A stretch of 63,820 bases of DNA from Phallus indusiatus (lineage: Eukaryota > Basidiomycota > Agaricomycetes > Phallales > Phallaceae). A program made the position numbers and the translations under genes. The stretch is taken from the NCBI GenBank assembly GCA_027605045.1, contig JAQFWX010000181.1, positions 1 to 63,820 on the forward strand. Reading direction: 5' to 3'. The notes below the pieces were generated by a model, which saw nothing but the letters and a program-made list of their open reading frames with translations, was not told where the DNA came from and ran no database searches. Positions 46,501-58,874 of the stretch are shown here, piece after piece (within the stretch, counting starts at the first letter, position 1; the number at the start of each line of letters is the position of its first letter).

Positions 46501-46973
46501 AAGTGATGACAGGATCAGCATTTGTTGAATGTTATGGGAAAGGTGAGATAACTTGCCTTCGTCTCTACCAATCGTGGGATCCAACTTTCCCTGCCTGAAA
46601 TGTATTGAGATTCCGATTTCATAGACAGCATAGCAGGTATATTTCCGTACTTGGACGACTCAGTGAGATCTACACTCTAAATAGGATAAGGAAACATCAG
46701 TGATGAATGATAAACGTTTGGCTAGCCACAACAATCAATTCTCACAAACTCTTTAAGCGCCTGACCCTTTGCCGGTTCTCCATTCAGCTGCATTCCTTGA
46801 AATCCTTTTCCTGGAGGAGGAGGATACTGAGCATAAAGGCGTCGGGATGTGTGTATATGACGTTTCGAAAGGAATGTCTTTTGTGTTATCCATAACGAAG
46901 AGAGTATACGCTTCGAGTACGAACATATTAGAGGATGGCTAAGTTTAGACTGCCAGAGCATTGAGCGGGACAT
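43537..46973 (-). CDS. HSP78: Mitochondrial HSP78, ClpB-type AAA+ disaggregase
   Basis: ATP-driven disaggregase of the mitochondrial matrix, working with Hsp70. About 15 short introns. The chosen start (46973) gives a basic, Ser-rich presequence ending [10 protein letters not shown]; an upstream ATG at 47102 is in frame but less likely. There is no ClpB N-domain, as expected for Hsp78. NBD1: GRDEEIRRTIQ, Walker A GPPGVGKT (~residue 117), CFIDELH and GATT. A coiled-coil middle domain ([18 protein letters not shown]) follows. NBD2: [50 protein letters not shown] and the sensor-2 region [10 protein letters not shown]. The stop is TAA 43537-43539. All catalytic motifs are intact. One intron (46498-46556) has a GC donor. 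Confidence 0.93.
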
Positions 46974-47664
46974 GGTCTGAAGAGAACTTGAATTCCTGGT
47001 CAAATGACGTAAGCCGCACCAAGCCGGTTTACGTGGCCCTCCGTTTAAAATTTTACCTTTCAGCGATTTGACACATGCCCTACTGTTTATTTCAAGAAGC
47101 ATTGCGCGTAATCAGCTTTGACAACCCGGGTGGCATCCTGTATTTGAGGGCATCTATTACTAATTCGTAATGACTATTAGATTGATCTGGAGGATTTCCC
47201 GAGCCAAAGCTTTGTAGCATTTTTGCCCATTATTACCAAAATGCTAAACAGGATAATTCGGACAAGTGATCATTTCATTGCGTTTATCGTCATGGGACTC
47301 TAACGCATTTTTTAGTTAGTTCATGAGAGGTTTTGCCAAACCCAATAACATAGGTCTCACGCCTTGATTTCTTTGCATAACTTAAGAAGACCCTCGAAGT
47401 CACTTCTTCAGGAGCCGCGTGATAATTGAGAAGCGACTAGTGGCTCGCGACTCCTGAGTCTCAGAGGAGGGCCTTCATTTCCAGCCAACCGGGTTAACTT
47501 TACTTCGAAATGAATTCTCCCGTCGGAGCCCACTGCGAGACAAACCACGTAATTAACCTTAGGTGGTTTCCTTGAAACCCGGATGCTGACTTTTTTAAGA
47601 TGTCGTTATCTCCCATATGATTCAGATATAACTGCCACTTGGGAAAATCTCCTACTGACTAACC
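46974..47664. other. Intergenic region between divergent HSP78 and P450-1
   Basis: Shared 5' region of two divergently transcribed genes. No heat-shock element array is obvious to me. Confidence 0.45.
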
Positions 47665-50156
47665 ATGAGTTCATTTCTTTTTCTGCTACCTGGCATTGCC
47701 ATATTCTTCGTCGCTAGCTTCATCCATGGTCGTTTTCGAAGGCGATTTATTGATAAACTTCCCGGTCCCCCTTCGTCGTCATGGCTAACTGGTTCGTTCG
47801 CTGTCATTTTTTTGACGATGTCAGCCTAAACACGCGAAAAAAGGTAACATGCCAGATTTATTTCGCTCAAATGAAATCAGCGATGCTCCGTTTGCGTGGA
47901 CGAAACAATATGGAACAGTAGTCAGATTGTTCGGAGAATTTAACGTTAGTCCAACCCAATATTTTGCCGAGTAATGTAGTCAACTCAGCAAACGCTTAAC
48001 AGAGAAAAACATTATTTATATCTGATCCCAAGGTTTTGTTTGACTTTTCAAATTCACGGTATACAGTACTGACTTGGTAAATACCAAAGGCCATTCAGTA
48101 TATTCTGAATACTTCAGGATACAACTTCCATAAGACTGCTCCTGGACGGGCTAATTCCATGCTTATCCTTGGCAAAGGACTCGTCTGGGCCGATGGTATC
48201 ACCATTATGCATGTAAAATTTAACTGTAACTCATTGCAACTTACAGGAACTCAACATGCCCGTCAAAGGAAGATCATGACTCCCGCATTCTCATTCAACA
48301 CACTTCGAGACTTCATTCCAATGTTTTGCCATAAAGCCCAACAGGTAGGACACCCTCTGTTGTAACTTCTTTCCCGGTCACTAATCAATAACATAGACAA
48401 CGAAAAAAATCAAGGAACAAATTGAAACATCGAAAGTCGCCGAATCTAATGTAGTGAATATGGTACCATGGTTGTCGCGCACGACTCTCGATATAATTGG
48501 AACTGGTCTGGCCTCATCATTCTAACTGTAGCTTACCCATCTCACTTGATTTCGCTCACCAGCTTCCGCTGCGTACGAATTTGAGGCAATAGAAGGTGGC
48601 CAGAACAATAGATTAACCAAAGCATACAGTAATCTAACGTATGTATTAATTCCTTATATCTCCGCTGCACACAGCTAAACCGATGCCACTCTATAAAAGG
48701 GCTGATGCGTTTTACAAGCGTGGTGATATCGATATGCTTGTCGGTTACCTGTTAGGCAAAGTTCCAGAATCAATGCAAGGCCTCCTGAAACTTCTACCGA
48801 CCAGAAGTTTGAAGAGACTTAGACCCTACATGTCGGTGGTCACCGAGGTGGCTCAGGAGGTCGTCGATAAACAGACAGCGTTATATGCTCATGGAAAAGA
48901 AGGCTCAAAGGATCTCATGAGTGTACTTGGTGCGATAAATTGTTTATTCGTAATTGACAACGACTCAATGTATTAGTCCGAGCGAATTTATCGGAAGATC
49001 CCAAAACGAAACTCACGAACGAGGAAGTCATCTCTCAGTTGACGTGAGCAGTGTCCAAAGTCAAATTTGACGCGTCCATTTCAATTCTTACCATTTTTTT
49101 AAAAAATCAGAACAATTTTTTTCGCGGGACACGAAACAACATCTTCTTCGTTGAATTGGGCATTATATGAACTGGCGAGACACCCGGAATATCAAAACAA
49201 AGTAAGAGAAGAAATTAAGGCGATGCGAGCACGCGTGTCAGAAAGGGGCGATGGCGAAATAACTATCTCAGATTTGGATTCTATGCAATATCTCTCTGCT
49301 CTCATGAAGGTTGGTTTCATCAAATTAACCATAGCATTAATCTTTAAAAAAAAAATTCTATACTAGGAAACTCTGCGGTTTCATCCTATAGTTCCCGGGG
49401 TTATCCGTGAAGCTGGAAGAGACGATCATGTTCCATTGTTATACCCTGTAAAGCTTACGACTGGAGATGTTATCACAAGTCTTCCCGTTGAACGTGGTCA
49501 ACAAGTATTTTTGTCTTTTATTGCGTACAACAGGTACGACTCTGAGAAAATTCAATTTTTATTTACTGATGGACGCACAAGGCTTAAATCTGTTTGGGGT
49601 GAGGATGCGGATGTATGGCGACCTGAAAGATTTTTGGAAAAGCATGATCAAAAGAGTCAAACTCATCTTGGCGTTATCAGTAATATGTAAGCTTTTATGT
49701 TGGTCTTAGAGCATCAAGCATCCTATATTGATTCGCATTGTATCGTACCTACAGAGCTACATTTAGCAGCGGAATCAGGAGTTGTATTGGGTAGGTCTTT
49801 TCTCTAGTACAGGCGATTACTGAGGGTTTTTGATACTTGACTTTCGAAGATGGCGTTTCTCGTAAGAGATTACCTTTTTTCCCCCCTTATATTCGTTAAA
49901 GGGATGCTGAAATTTCCTATGTAGGGTCCTCGAAATGCAAGCCATTTTAGTCGAACTACTGGAGAATTTCGAATTTTCGCCTCCTCCTGACGATATTGAG
50001 ATTCTTCGGGTTTCAGTTGGTGTCATGGGTCCCATGTCAGTTGGATTTACTATCATTGCTTGATCGTTTTGTTTGACCAGACAACTTACTAGGGTGAAGG
50101 GATCAAAATCCGGCCGCTTGGAGCTTCCGTTAACTGTTACGCCCTTACAAGCATGA
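47665..50156 (+). CDS. Cytochrome P450, copy 1 of a tandem pair
   Basis: Membrane-anchored monooxygenase. An N-terminal transmembrane helix ([16 protein letters not shown]) precedes basic residues and the proline hinge [12 protein letters not shown]. Helix C region: [13 protein letters not shown]-helix: [19 protein letters not shown] with the conserved Thr. K-helix ExxR: ETLRFHP. PERF-type: VWRPERFLE. Haem loop: [14 protein letters not shown], spread over three exons around 49757-49925. More than a dozen introns; the 46-bp one at about 48631-48676 (gtaatc donor) is needed to keep frame. Ends at TGA 50154-50156. The layout matches Agaricomycete CYP64-clan-like genes; substrate unknown. All catalytic features are present. 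Confidence 0.88.
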
Positions 50157-50956
50157 GTTTCGCTATCTATCTTCAGTGCCATTGGCACGAGTCACTAGCT
50201 TTGTATAAGACGATTCTCACTTCAAATGGCTTTGGGATCCCGTGTGGTCAATGATATGTCTTTTTTTGACACCTTAATAAGAGGTATCAATATGTATATT
50301 TTTCTCATAAATCTGAACCATGCGTCGTTCAAGCAGGCTACTACGAGTACGACGGCTTCCAGTGAACGTTCCACTGTCCATTGGTATTACGACTATGATT
50401 GACTTGCTCAGTGGATATTAATGGTCGGGGTAGCTATGCCCGATGGTGCCTGATACCGGCTATTGGGACATTCACTAGAAGTGGGGCTACTGGCTACTAT
50501 GTAAGGAGCATTTAAACGCCGAACATTTACTTTCTCTCAAAATGACCGATGAATGATGTCGACGGTAAGTGAAGTGATGACGCGATGATCGAGGTTTCGC
50601 AATATATGCCTCTATATTTAGCGCCGAGGCGAATTGGAGACAAAACTCACCCACCGTGCACACGACCTCATCGATCATCGGTCGAGTCTGAAAGAGTATT
50701 CACTGAAGAATTCACAATGTTTCATTTCCACTAGTATCCGAAGTCGATCAGAGTTCCGATTCAAGACCTACATAGCTGGGGGCACGCATCTCCAACAACA
50801 GTCATCTAAATTTGGTTTTTTATTTATAGGCGGGTTTATAATAGCACGATCCCGCGCTACGGACCTTGGTATTTTCAGGACTCGGGGATAGTACACCGAG
50901 ATGTATATTTAACGCGAGATGAAGCAAACAACCAGACTCTCACCCAGTCTACAACG
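50157..50956. other. Spacer between the tandem P450 genes
   Basis: 800 bp with no supported gene. TATA-like GTATATTTAAC occurs about 55 bp before the second P450 start. Confidence 0.5.
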
Positions 50957-53406
50957 ATGTCACACATTCATTCCTTCCTATATGGCATCTTGCTACTCGT
51001 TGTCGTTCGTGGGATGTATCGATTACTTCGAGGCCGCATCATTGATAAAATTCCTGGACCACCCCCTGCGTCATGGTTAACTGGTTCGTCATTCCTTCGC
51101 ACAGCAGCCGATTAATCCCCCTCACGTACTTCAAGGTAACTTACCCGATACTCTGCGTTCGGAGCAGATCAGCGATGCGCCTTTTGCGTGGACAAAAAAG
51201 TATGGAACTGTTGTCAGGATGTATGCTGAATTTGGTGTACGCATGTGCTTATCTCCCTAGGTGCAGATAGCTAGCTAAATTACACACAGCGTAAAGTTTT
51301 GTTTGTATCCGATCCCAAGGTCCTTATTTTCGCGAGTTCTGCATCCTTCCACTCAACAGAAAATAAACTTACAGGCTATCCAACATGTTCTCAATTCGGG
51401 CTACGAATTCCCCAAGCCCTTGTCGGCTCGTGTTGGTTCAAGCCTTGTTCTTGGTAGAGGACTCTTTTATACAGATGGTATCGTATATTTTCCCGATTGC
51501 ATGAACAGGCGTCATCTAGTTTGGCAGGACCTCAACATACCCAACAAAGAAAGATCATGAGCCCTGCATTTTCTTTTAATGCACTACGCGAGTTCATCCC
51601 GTTATTCAGACACAAAGCACTGCAAGTACGCCGATTTTAACTGTTCTTTTTGCGCACCCGAGGCTTATATGGTAAAAGTCGTCCAATAAACTGAAAAAAG
51701 GAATTTGAATCGTCGAATGACACAAATGCAAACGTAATTAATATAGTACCGTGGCTCTCTCGGATGACTTTGGATATCATTGGGATTGGTACTTTTTTCA
51801 CTTTCACCGTTTAAAGTTCGAATTCTCATCCTTCGATTTGTTCTATCGTAAGCCGCCGCGGATTACGATTTCGAAGCAATCGATGAAGGCGGTCAAGATA
51901 AAGCCTTAGCACAAGCGTACCGGAATCTCTTGTGTGTTCTTACGGTCAAACTCTATTCACCTTTTTTTCGTCTGATGAAAAAACACAGGGCTGACGTATT
52001 CTTTCAACGGAGTGATACAGATCTGATCGTCGCTTATATTTTGGGTGTTGTTCCAGAATTCGTATCCACTGCTCTGAAACGTGTCCCGACAAAGGGCTTC
52101 ACAAGGATCCGCCATTTGATGACTGTGGTTACCGACGTCGCTCAAAAGGTCCTTGAAAAACAAACAGCGTTGTACATGGATGGAAAGAAGGGCTCAAGAG
52201 ACATCATGAGTGTACTGGGTCCGAAGTTTCAAGTTTTTCGACGTCTTTTTTGAATTGACCCAACTCTGTAGTCCGTGCAAATCTCTCAGAAAATCTCAAA
52301 ACCAAGCTGACAAACCAGGAAGTCATCGAGCAATTAATGTGTGTCCCACTTCGTTGAAAGTAACTTCCCTTTCTCACACTTTTGAAGTACATTCTTTTTG
52401 CTGGACACGAGCCCGCTTCTTCCACATTAACTTGGGCACTGTACGAATTAGCAAGGCATCCGGAATACCAGGCGAAACTGAGAGAAGAGATCAAAACAAC
52501 CCGAGCGCGTGTAGTGGTGGAAAGAGGCGATGGAGAGATCACTATTTCAGATCTTGATTCAATGCTCCATCTTCAGGCTCTAATCAAGGCTGGTCAAATA
52601 TTATATATCACATGAGAATAGCTAATATATAAAAAAATAGGAAACTCTTCGCTTCCATACGATCATTCCCGGCGTTGTTCGTGCGGCTAACAGAGATAGC
52701 ATTATTCCCTTAACTCACCCTATTACCCTCACCACGGGAGAGGTGGTAACGAACCTTCCTATAGAGCGCGATCAGGATATGTTCATATCGTTTATCGCAT
52801 ACAATAGGTTATCTTGCTTTTCTTTCAGACCTCGAAAGGAGCTAATAAATCCCTAGACTTCCATCTGTTTGGGGAGAGGATGCAGACGTGTGGCGTCCAG
52901 AAAGATTCTTGGAGAACAATGAACAACGCCAATTGAGTATTGGCGTAATTAGCAATGTGTAAGTCCTTTGAATATATATTTATGGATTTTGTCTGATATC
53001 AACCACATAGCGCTACTTTCAGCAGTGGGGTTAGGACGTGTATTGGGTATGTACTTCTGTTTATATGCTAGGCTTTCGACTTTGCTCAACAGACTTGTTA
53101 GGTGGCGTTTCGCGTAAGTACCTTACATCCTCACCACAGAGATACGATTACATCTACTGATGATCATATGCACAAAGGGTCCTTGAAATGGAATCCATCT
53201 TGGTTGAGCTACTGGACAATTTCGAGTTTTCTCCCCCACCTAATAATATTGAAATCATCCGTGCACCCTCCGGCGTTATGACTCCTATGTAAGTTTTGGT
53301 CTTCTTAAACGAATCTAATTGACGCTGTTCCAGGATCAAAGGCTCAAAGTCTCGCCGTATCGAACTTCCGCTGACCGTAACACCTCTTCAGCTGAGGGCT
53401 GAGTAA
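50957..53406 (+). pseudogene. Cytochrome P450, copy 2, probably damaged
   Basis: Tandem paralogue of the gene upstream with the same exon order: anchor plus hinge KIPGPPPASWLTG, RKIMSPAFSFNALREF, RHLMTVVTDVAQKVLEKQTA, ExxR exon, VWRPERFLE, haem loop FSSGVRTCIGWRFA and TAA 53404-53406. Two anomalies lie in the I-helix exon (about 52386-52440). The phase-2 donor used by copy 1 (here AT|gtgtgt) leads out of frame because the T tract before GCTGGACAC is one base short. The motif itself reads AGHEPASS, so the conserved Thr of AGHETT is replaced by Pro. A weak phase-0 donor (gtccca) could rescue the frame. A homopolymer sequencing error could explain the first anomaly but not the second. Confidence 0.78.
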
Positions 53407-53772
53407 AGACCTCTCAAGTCTTCCCCGCTTGCTTTTAGCTCTAAATTCATTTTTATGTGTATAATTGTATCATTGTCGAAATTAGGAATACTTAAACTTA
53501 ATTTTTTCTCTCTCTTTCTCTTACTGTAAACATACTATCAGCGAATGATTTTGGCATTCATAGCCGACCATGAGGAAAAAGAGGAAATGGTGTATACCGC
53601 GGGCCTCGGGGCCGCCGAAAATGAGACAGAGCGCTTACCAAGTCATAATGATCAAGGGATAAGCCTTGTGAAGTACGTATGTCTTCGGCATGCATAGAAA
53701 GGGAAGTATAAAGCAGAGGTACTAAGAGAATCAACTCGAAGCCAATTTTGTCTTACCTATTAAAACCGTACT

Positions 53773-54555
53773 ATGACCAAGTTCGATTCGTCTATCGCAA
53801 CCGCTGAAAGTGTGGCCAAAGAATTGGCCAACGAAATCAAAGGCAAGACAGGCAAGTTGGCGGCCTTTCAGCGCCCAAAGTAAAACTGTAGGCCTCCTCA
53901 CTTCAATTTCTTTTCAAACGCAATATTTATTCATCCGCAGGCAACTATTCTTTTTGCGCTTGAATTGGCAGACCGCTATAAAGATACAAAACTTCTTGCC
54001 TTCAGGGTGGTGGTACGGAAAGCGACTCTTCGTCTCTAGAAAGGTTGATTTTAGACTTTAATTGATTCTAGCCCGGTAATGCCGTCACTGGCTTGCAAAG
54101 ACATTTAACGCAAGAAGATTATGCCAAGATGTCTCATGCATTTTATCCTGATGGAAGAGCCAAAGGTGATCTGTGGGGGACTGTACCACAAAGTACTGCC
54201 ACGTATGTGCATTTGTTTTTTTTTGGTTTTTCACCTCCCTCATTGTTCACTTTTTGAAATAAGCCATATTGTTGCGGCTTTTGACCCAACAATTTCGGGT
54301 ATGTATTGAGAATTCCCTGATCTATGTATATTCAAATGTGTCAATATCATTTAGATAGAAACGGCTCGTGTCTAGTAGACTGTGAAGTTACTACTAATCC
54401 CGACAAAGTTAAACCATACGCACTGGATAAGGTATTTATATCGCTACACGAGTCATTTTTTATCCATGCTTCATTTTATCTTTTAGGAATCCGCAAAGAA
54501 ATTGTGGATATTAAGTGAAGAGTTAGTTGGACAAAAGTTCGGTACTCAAACATAA
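53773..54555 (+). pseudogene. Short-chain dehydrogenase remnant with internal deletion
   Basis: The N terminus (MTKFDSSIATAESVAKELAN then IKGKT) matches the start of fungal SDRs, but the Rossmann nucleotide-binding region that should follow is missing. Within about 30 bases the sequence jumps, in another frame, to the active-site end (FSAQSKT, where YxxxK is expected; here the Tyr position is Ser). It continues through introns as TILFALELADRYKDTKLLAF, GNAVTGLQRHLTQEDYAKM, HIVAAFDPTIS and ends near WILSEELVGQKFGTQT. Roughly 150-200 residues including the cofactor site are gone, so it cannot be an active dehydrogenase. Confidence 0.75.
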
Positions 54556-54664
54556 TACATACACGTATCATAGCCTAGTAGAACATACATACAATTCGAA
54601 TTCGTGTTCAAATATCCTGTGATTAATAGAGCATGAGAATCTAGACCTTTCACATATTACTGCG

Positions 54665-56087
54665 TCAGTAGTTTGGGCATAGATTCAGTACTTCATTGAC
54701 AAAATCGGCCATGATTCGCTGTCCTTCTTTCGCTGGATGTCTACAATATGAATGAATACACTGCCCCCAAATTCGCAAAACACGAGCACGTACGAAGGAA
54801 TCCAGTAAAATGTATGATCAGGGTCAGGACTAAATGCAATCCCGAATGTCAGAGAGGTCCAGGTGACACGGCGGTGACAAATGATGGTTCATACATACCA
54901 GTGATTAACCGTGGTACAACAAGGACCAGTCAAGCACCAACTATTCGAGACGTAACCAAAAGCTTCATAACCAGGAGGGTCATTATCAATAATAGCATCC
55001 CACATTGCCGCAAAATCCACAAACGCAGCCTTAAAGTTTGAGCCTGTATAATTCGTATAAAGCCGAGCGTTCAATCCGGAGTAAATAGCTTGTTTGTATG
55101 CATCGCCCATAGGTGACTGTACACCGAGACCATAATCATCTCATCGTCGATGCTTTCAGAATACAGACTTTTTACGGAAGCATTGAGACATACCAAGAAC
55201 AAGAAAGGATCTAGCATTCGTTGGAGGTGCAGTCAATTCGTCAATGATGTTGAGGACGGTCTGCGCCGCTTCGGGCATATGATCTCCGTCAACTGTGAAA
55301 ACTTTGAATTAGTGGAGGGTTCACTAGGACTGAAGTTTCCAGTGAAGTAGCACCTTGAGCAGCCTCAAAATCGTTTATTCCGAAGAAGACTACGTACAGC
55401 GTTTTTTCGGGGTCAAGATCGTGATTTTGGCTCAGGAACAGGGTGGCTGTACAATTCATTTTAGTGAGTTTGGATTGTCATGTGGAAGAATAATTTGCAC
55501 TTACATTGTTGAATGAAATCGCTGACATTGGATTTAGAAGGCCATAATGAGGTATTTGTTACAGCACCGCTGATCTAGATTATTCCGAATTGGAAAATAA
55601 CTAGATTTACAGCAAAAAGAATAGAGCAACATACTGCATAATTCATGACTGTTATTCCATGATCAAACGCAAAGTCTTCCACTTGCGGAATTAATATTTG
55701 TTTCAGGTAATGAAAACGGGAATGATTGATATTCAAAAGGAGACTAACCCCACATATAACCATTGGAACTTCGGCCTCCAGCTTCTGGGTCCGGAGGCAC
55801 AACGATAGGCGGCGGCGGAGGTGTACCATCTCGGTTTCCTCCTGTGTCAGCTGGATACAAAACTTAGACTTGTTCTTGAAGCAGTAAATCAGCGACATAC
55901 TATAAGAGTCTCCGAAAGATACAATGGTAAGATAATTTGCGGGATTTATATCATTGTTGACGTCGGAGAAGGAGCCGTTGAATAAGCCACAAGTAGGTCC
56001 AATGGCAAGATGAATACCGTCATTATAGGCTGATAAGACACTTGAGAAAACCATGAACAGCACAGAAAGTTTGCTGACGAGAGACAT
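54665..56087 (-). CDS. GDSL-type secreted esterase (CE16-like)
   Basis: Secreted serine esterase of the family that deacetylates plant cell-wall oligosaccharides. A signal peptide (LSVLFMVFSSVLSA) precedes IVSFGDSYTDTGGNRDGTPP, which carries the GDS(Y) nucleophile across an intron. Next come GGRSSNGYMWVEDFAFDHGI, FFGINDFEAAQ (the G-N-D block V), RSFLVLDDYGLGVQSPMG, GPCCTTVNHCPDPDHTFYWI and the catalytic-His region SHPAKEGQRIMADFV, ending at TGA 54665-54667. Introns of 50-75 bp join in phase at each block I checked. In this family the Asp is usually D-x-x-H; here the last exon reads YWIPSHPAKE, so Asp is replaced by Ile/Pro at that position, which may reduce activity. Confidence 0.8.
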
Positions 56088-58874
56088 GACAGCTCAGAAT
56101 GATGAAAATTGCGCTAGTAATGTTGAAGGCAGACTGTTTGGAAACTGAGAGAGTGGGGTGAAGCAAATTAATAGTCATTGATAGTTCGATTATAGTATGG
56201 AAAGCTCCACTGTCGCATGCGATGGAAGCGAGAAGTGTCCTTCCTCCGCATGCAAGAAGCAAAGCAGTCGAGAAAAGGGGAAGGTTCTAGTATGAGTTGG
56301 GATGTCAGGAGATGCGTTATTTCAATCACGTGTTGTAATAACCTGTGGGCTTCGTATACTGAAGTGATCACATTAACGCTTCAACGACGATTTACCCTTA
56401 CCTTTGAAGAAAAACTATGGGATTGTAATTAAAGCGAGTTCGGTGTCGGTCCATTCCGGACACAGGTGGCAGAAAATGGAAGTGCTACAATATCGTAAAT
56501 ACGTCAATCACATGCATTTATTTTCATACCAATTAATAGCGGCTATTTGCGATGGGGTGGTATTATATTCACTGTGCCGCATGAATGTAAGACTTTATAA
56601 TAAGGGAGCGGCAACTATGCCAATTGTGGGTTGTAATTATTAATACTCACATAAAGTGGCGATAGTTCTTCACAAATCCACCTGATAAACTTATTGAGCG
56701 AAGAAAACCTTATGTTTGTGGCTGTAAACCAGTGGCTGTAAATAAAAGATGATGTTGCTGTAGTAGGCCATAGCCAAAACACTGTCGGAGTCGGACTTTG
56801 AATTTTTCTTTCGTAACTCCGCGTAGTTGCGTCACAAGCCAAACGCAGTTTCGAGCTTCCGGTTCAAGTTTATACTTACTTTTCGGAGAACATCCTCAAG
56901 CCGGTATCTCAAATAAAACTCAGCAAGACCGGAAATTCGTGTGCACCATAGCTCATGCCAGAGTACAGAGCTGAAAATAGCGCATCCACGACTGTCGGTT
57001 TTGTCGGATGAGCCTGCGATAATCATACCCACAGCACCGCTTTTTCTTTCGAGGAACACAATATCGTAATCCAGGGTAAGAGTACCGATTGTAGTTGCGT
57101 AATCCTTACAGTCCGCTTGTGCAGGTTCTCCGAGTCCTCCGTCCCGTCATATCTTTAGTTGAGCAGTTTCGAAAAACAAGTTGAGGACTCGGCGATGTCC
57201 CATCAGAAACTAAAACAAGCCCTGGCCCCGATGCATTGACCCCTGCGCACAATGAACATAATTTATACATGGCAACCCTTGTCGTACGATTAGAATCCAC
57301 AACAGGGACGGCTGTGAAAAGGATTTCTCGGCGAGACCCCTTCGTGTGTCTGTTCGTTGAAAGAGTCGTTCGGTGCTTGCTTACCTCCTTCTGAATAGTT
57401 CAACAGGGTCTGATGGGTGGCCTGACTAGTTAATCATGCCATACAAGCACGTAATGTAGTTCGTACTATTTGCCTTGCAATTGTCGCATCGCTTCAGTGC
57501 GCGCGACTTTCATGTTTGTTCGGGAGTGGATGTTGTCTTCTCATTTTCAATAGGCTCAGACTTTCGGTACTGCCACATGAATTATGGATAGAAGGGGAAT
57601 AAGAGATTTTTCAGCTATAGAGTTGGGGCTTCATAATTCTTCAAGATATAAAAAATTCTGATTTGCTCGAGGCTGATGACTCGGAGTGCACTGCCATTTA
57701 TCACGTAGTAGCTGTAATCACTCCATAGCCGCCCAACAAGACCGTAAATACAAGGGGTGCTGATACATATGACTGAGATCTGCTAAAAGATCATTACTCA
57801 AAAAGAGCCGAGTGTTGATGGTAGCCCCTCGGACTGCGTTGGTCAATTGGTATGGGGAAGGTATTCAGTGCTATTCGCATCTTCCCCATTCATAAAAGCC
57901 AAAGATCTAGTTAAACCCGTTGGAAAAAAAAACACCGAGGAGATTGTTATATACAACATGAAAAAGCATACTTTGAAAATCTAGACTTCATTTTGCTGGA
58001 TGATGGACGAAATAAGGTGGACAAAAGTAAATGCGTTTATCAGTCAGATCTCTCTGCGACGAAGCGGTTCTTCTCAAATTCATCGACCATCTACCGAATT
58101 GATCTAAATTTAAAAACTTGATCAAACGATCTATCGAGATGTCTGGAATCCAACATCCACGCGAGTGGCACGTGAAGAGGTCTCATGGAAATTAATGTCA
58201 ATGAGACCTACGCGCACCCCTGTAGCTTCTGAAGTTGCTTGATTCGTCACACCGGCCCTTGTTTTGTGAGCTCATCAAAAAAGATGGTAATGTCAGGAAC
58301 CAAAAATTCGATGAAAAGATGTGCGTGGAGTGGTGTCACGTCATTAACTTGGAATTCGAAGAGGCTCAAGGGATCTGTTTGTGAAAATAAGGCTACATTG
58401 GCTATAAAGTCGCCTAGATAAATAAACTACAAGGTGGGTGATAAGTAAAAATGCGCTACAATGATACACGAAAGGAAGAAGACGAAGAAAGAAGCAAAAA
58501 GGAAAACAAAAGAAAGAAATTAGATGATGAATATAATGTAAAAAATCCCTTCAAGAGGAGTCCATTTAGTCTTAGCGTAAGTGTATTATAATTGATGATC
58601 GCTGAAATTAAAAAAAAATATTGATGCGTCTAGTTAGGATATGTTGACTATGCGTGAACGTTGTTGACCATAAATCTTCGGAGAGAGGATCCGATGTAAA
58701 CACCTTTTAAATATAGAATAAGTTTTTTGATGCTGATGATTTTCAAGGAGCGTGGATGGGGGAGAGGGTGTGCGATGCGAAAAGAGCCGTTACTGCCGAT
58801 AAAGGCAAGTGGAATTGGAAAGGAAAGAAGCGTTTTCTCTCGGAATAGGCTCCTCCACGCGCGGCAGATCAATA
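56088..58874. other. Gene-poor region with weak minus-strand relics
   Basis: Minus-strand frames near 56832-57059 and 57106-57300 show some coding character (NASGPGLVLVSDGTSPSPQL) but no coherent splice model or family. Two hairpins are present: ATGGGGAAG/CTTCCCCAT at 57852-57889 and AGGTCTCAT/ATGAGACCT at 58178-58209. No confident gene. Confidence 0.45.

Noticed and set aside
48620..48700. Frameshift in P450 copy 1
   Set aside because: A 46-bp intron with a gtaatc donor restores the frame, so the gene is considered intact.
57835..57900. tRNA gene at an A-box-like word
   Set aside because: No B box follows at the required distance; only a hairpin remains.
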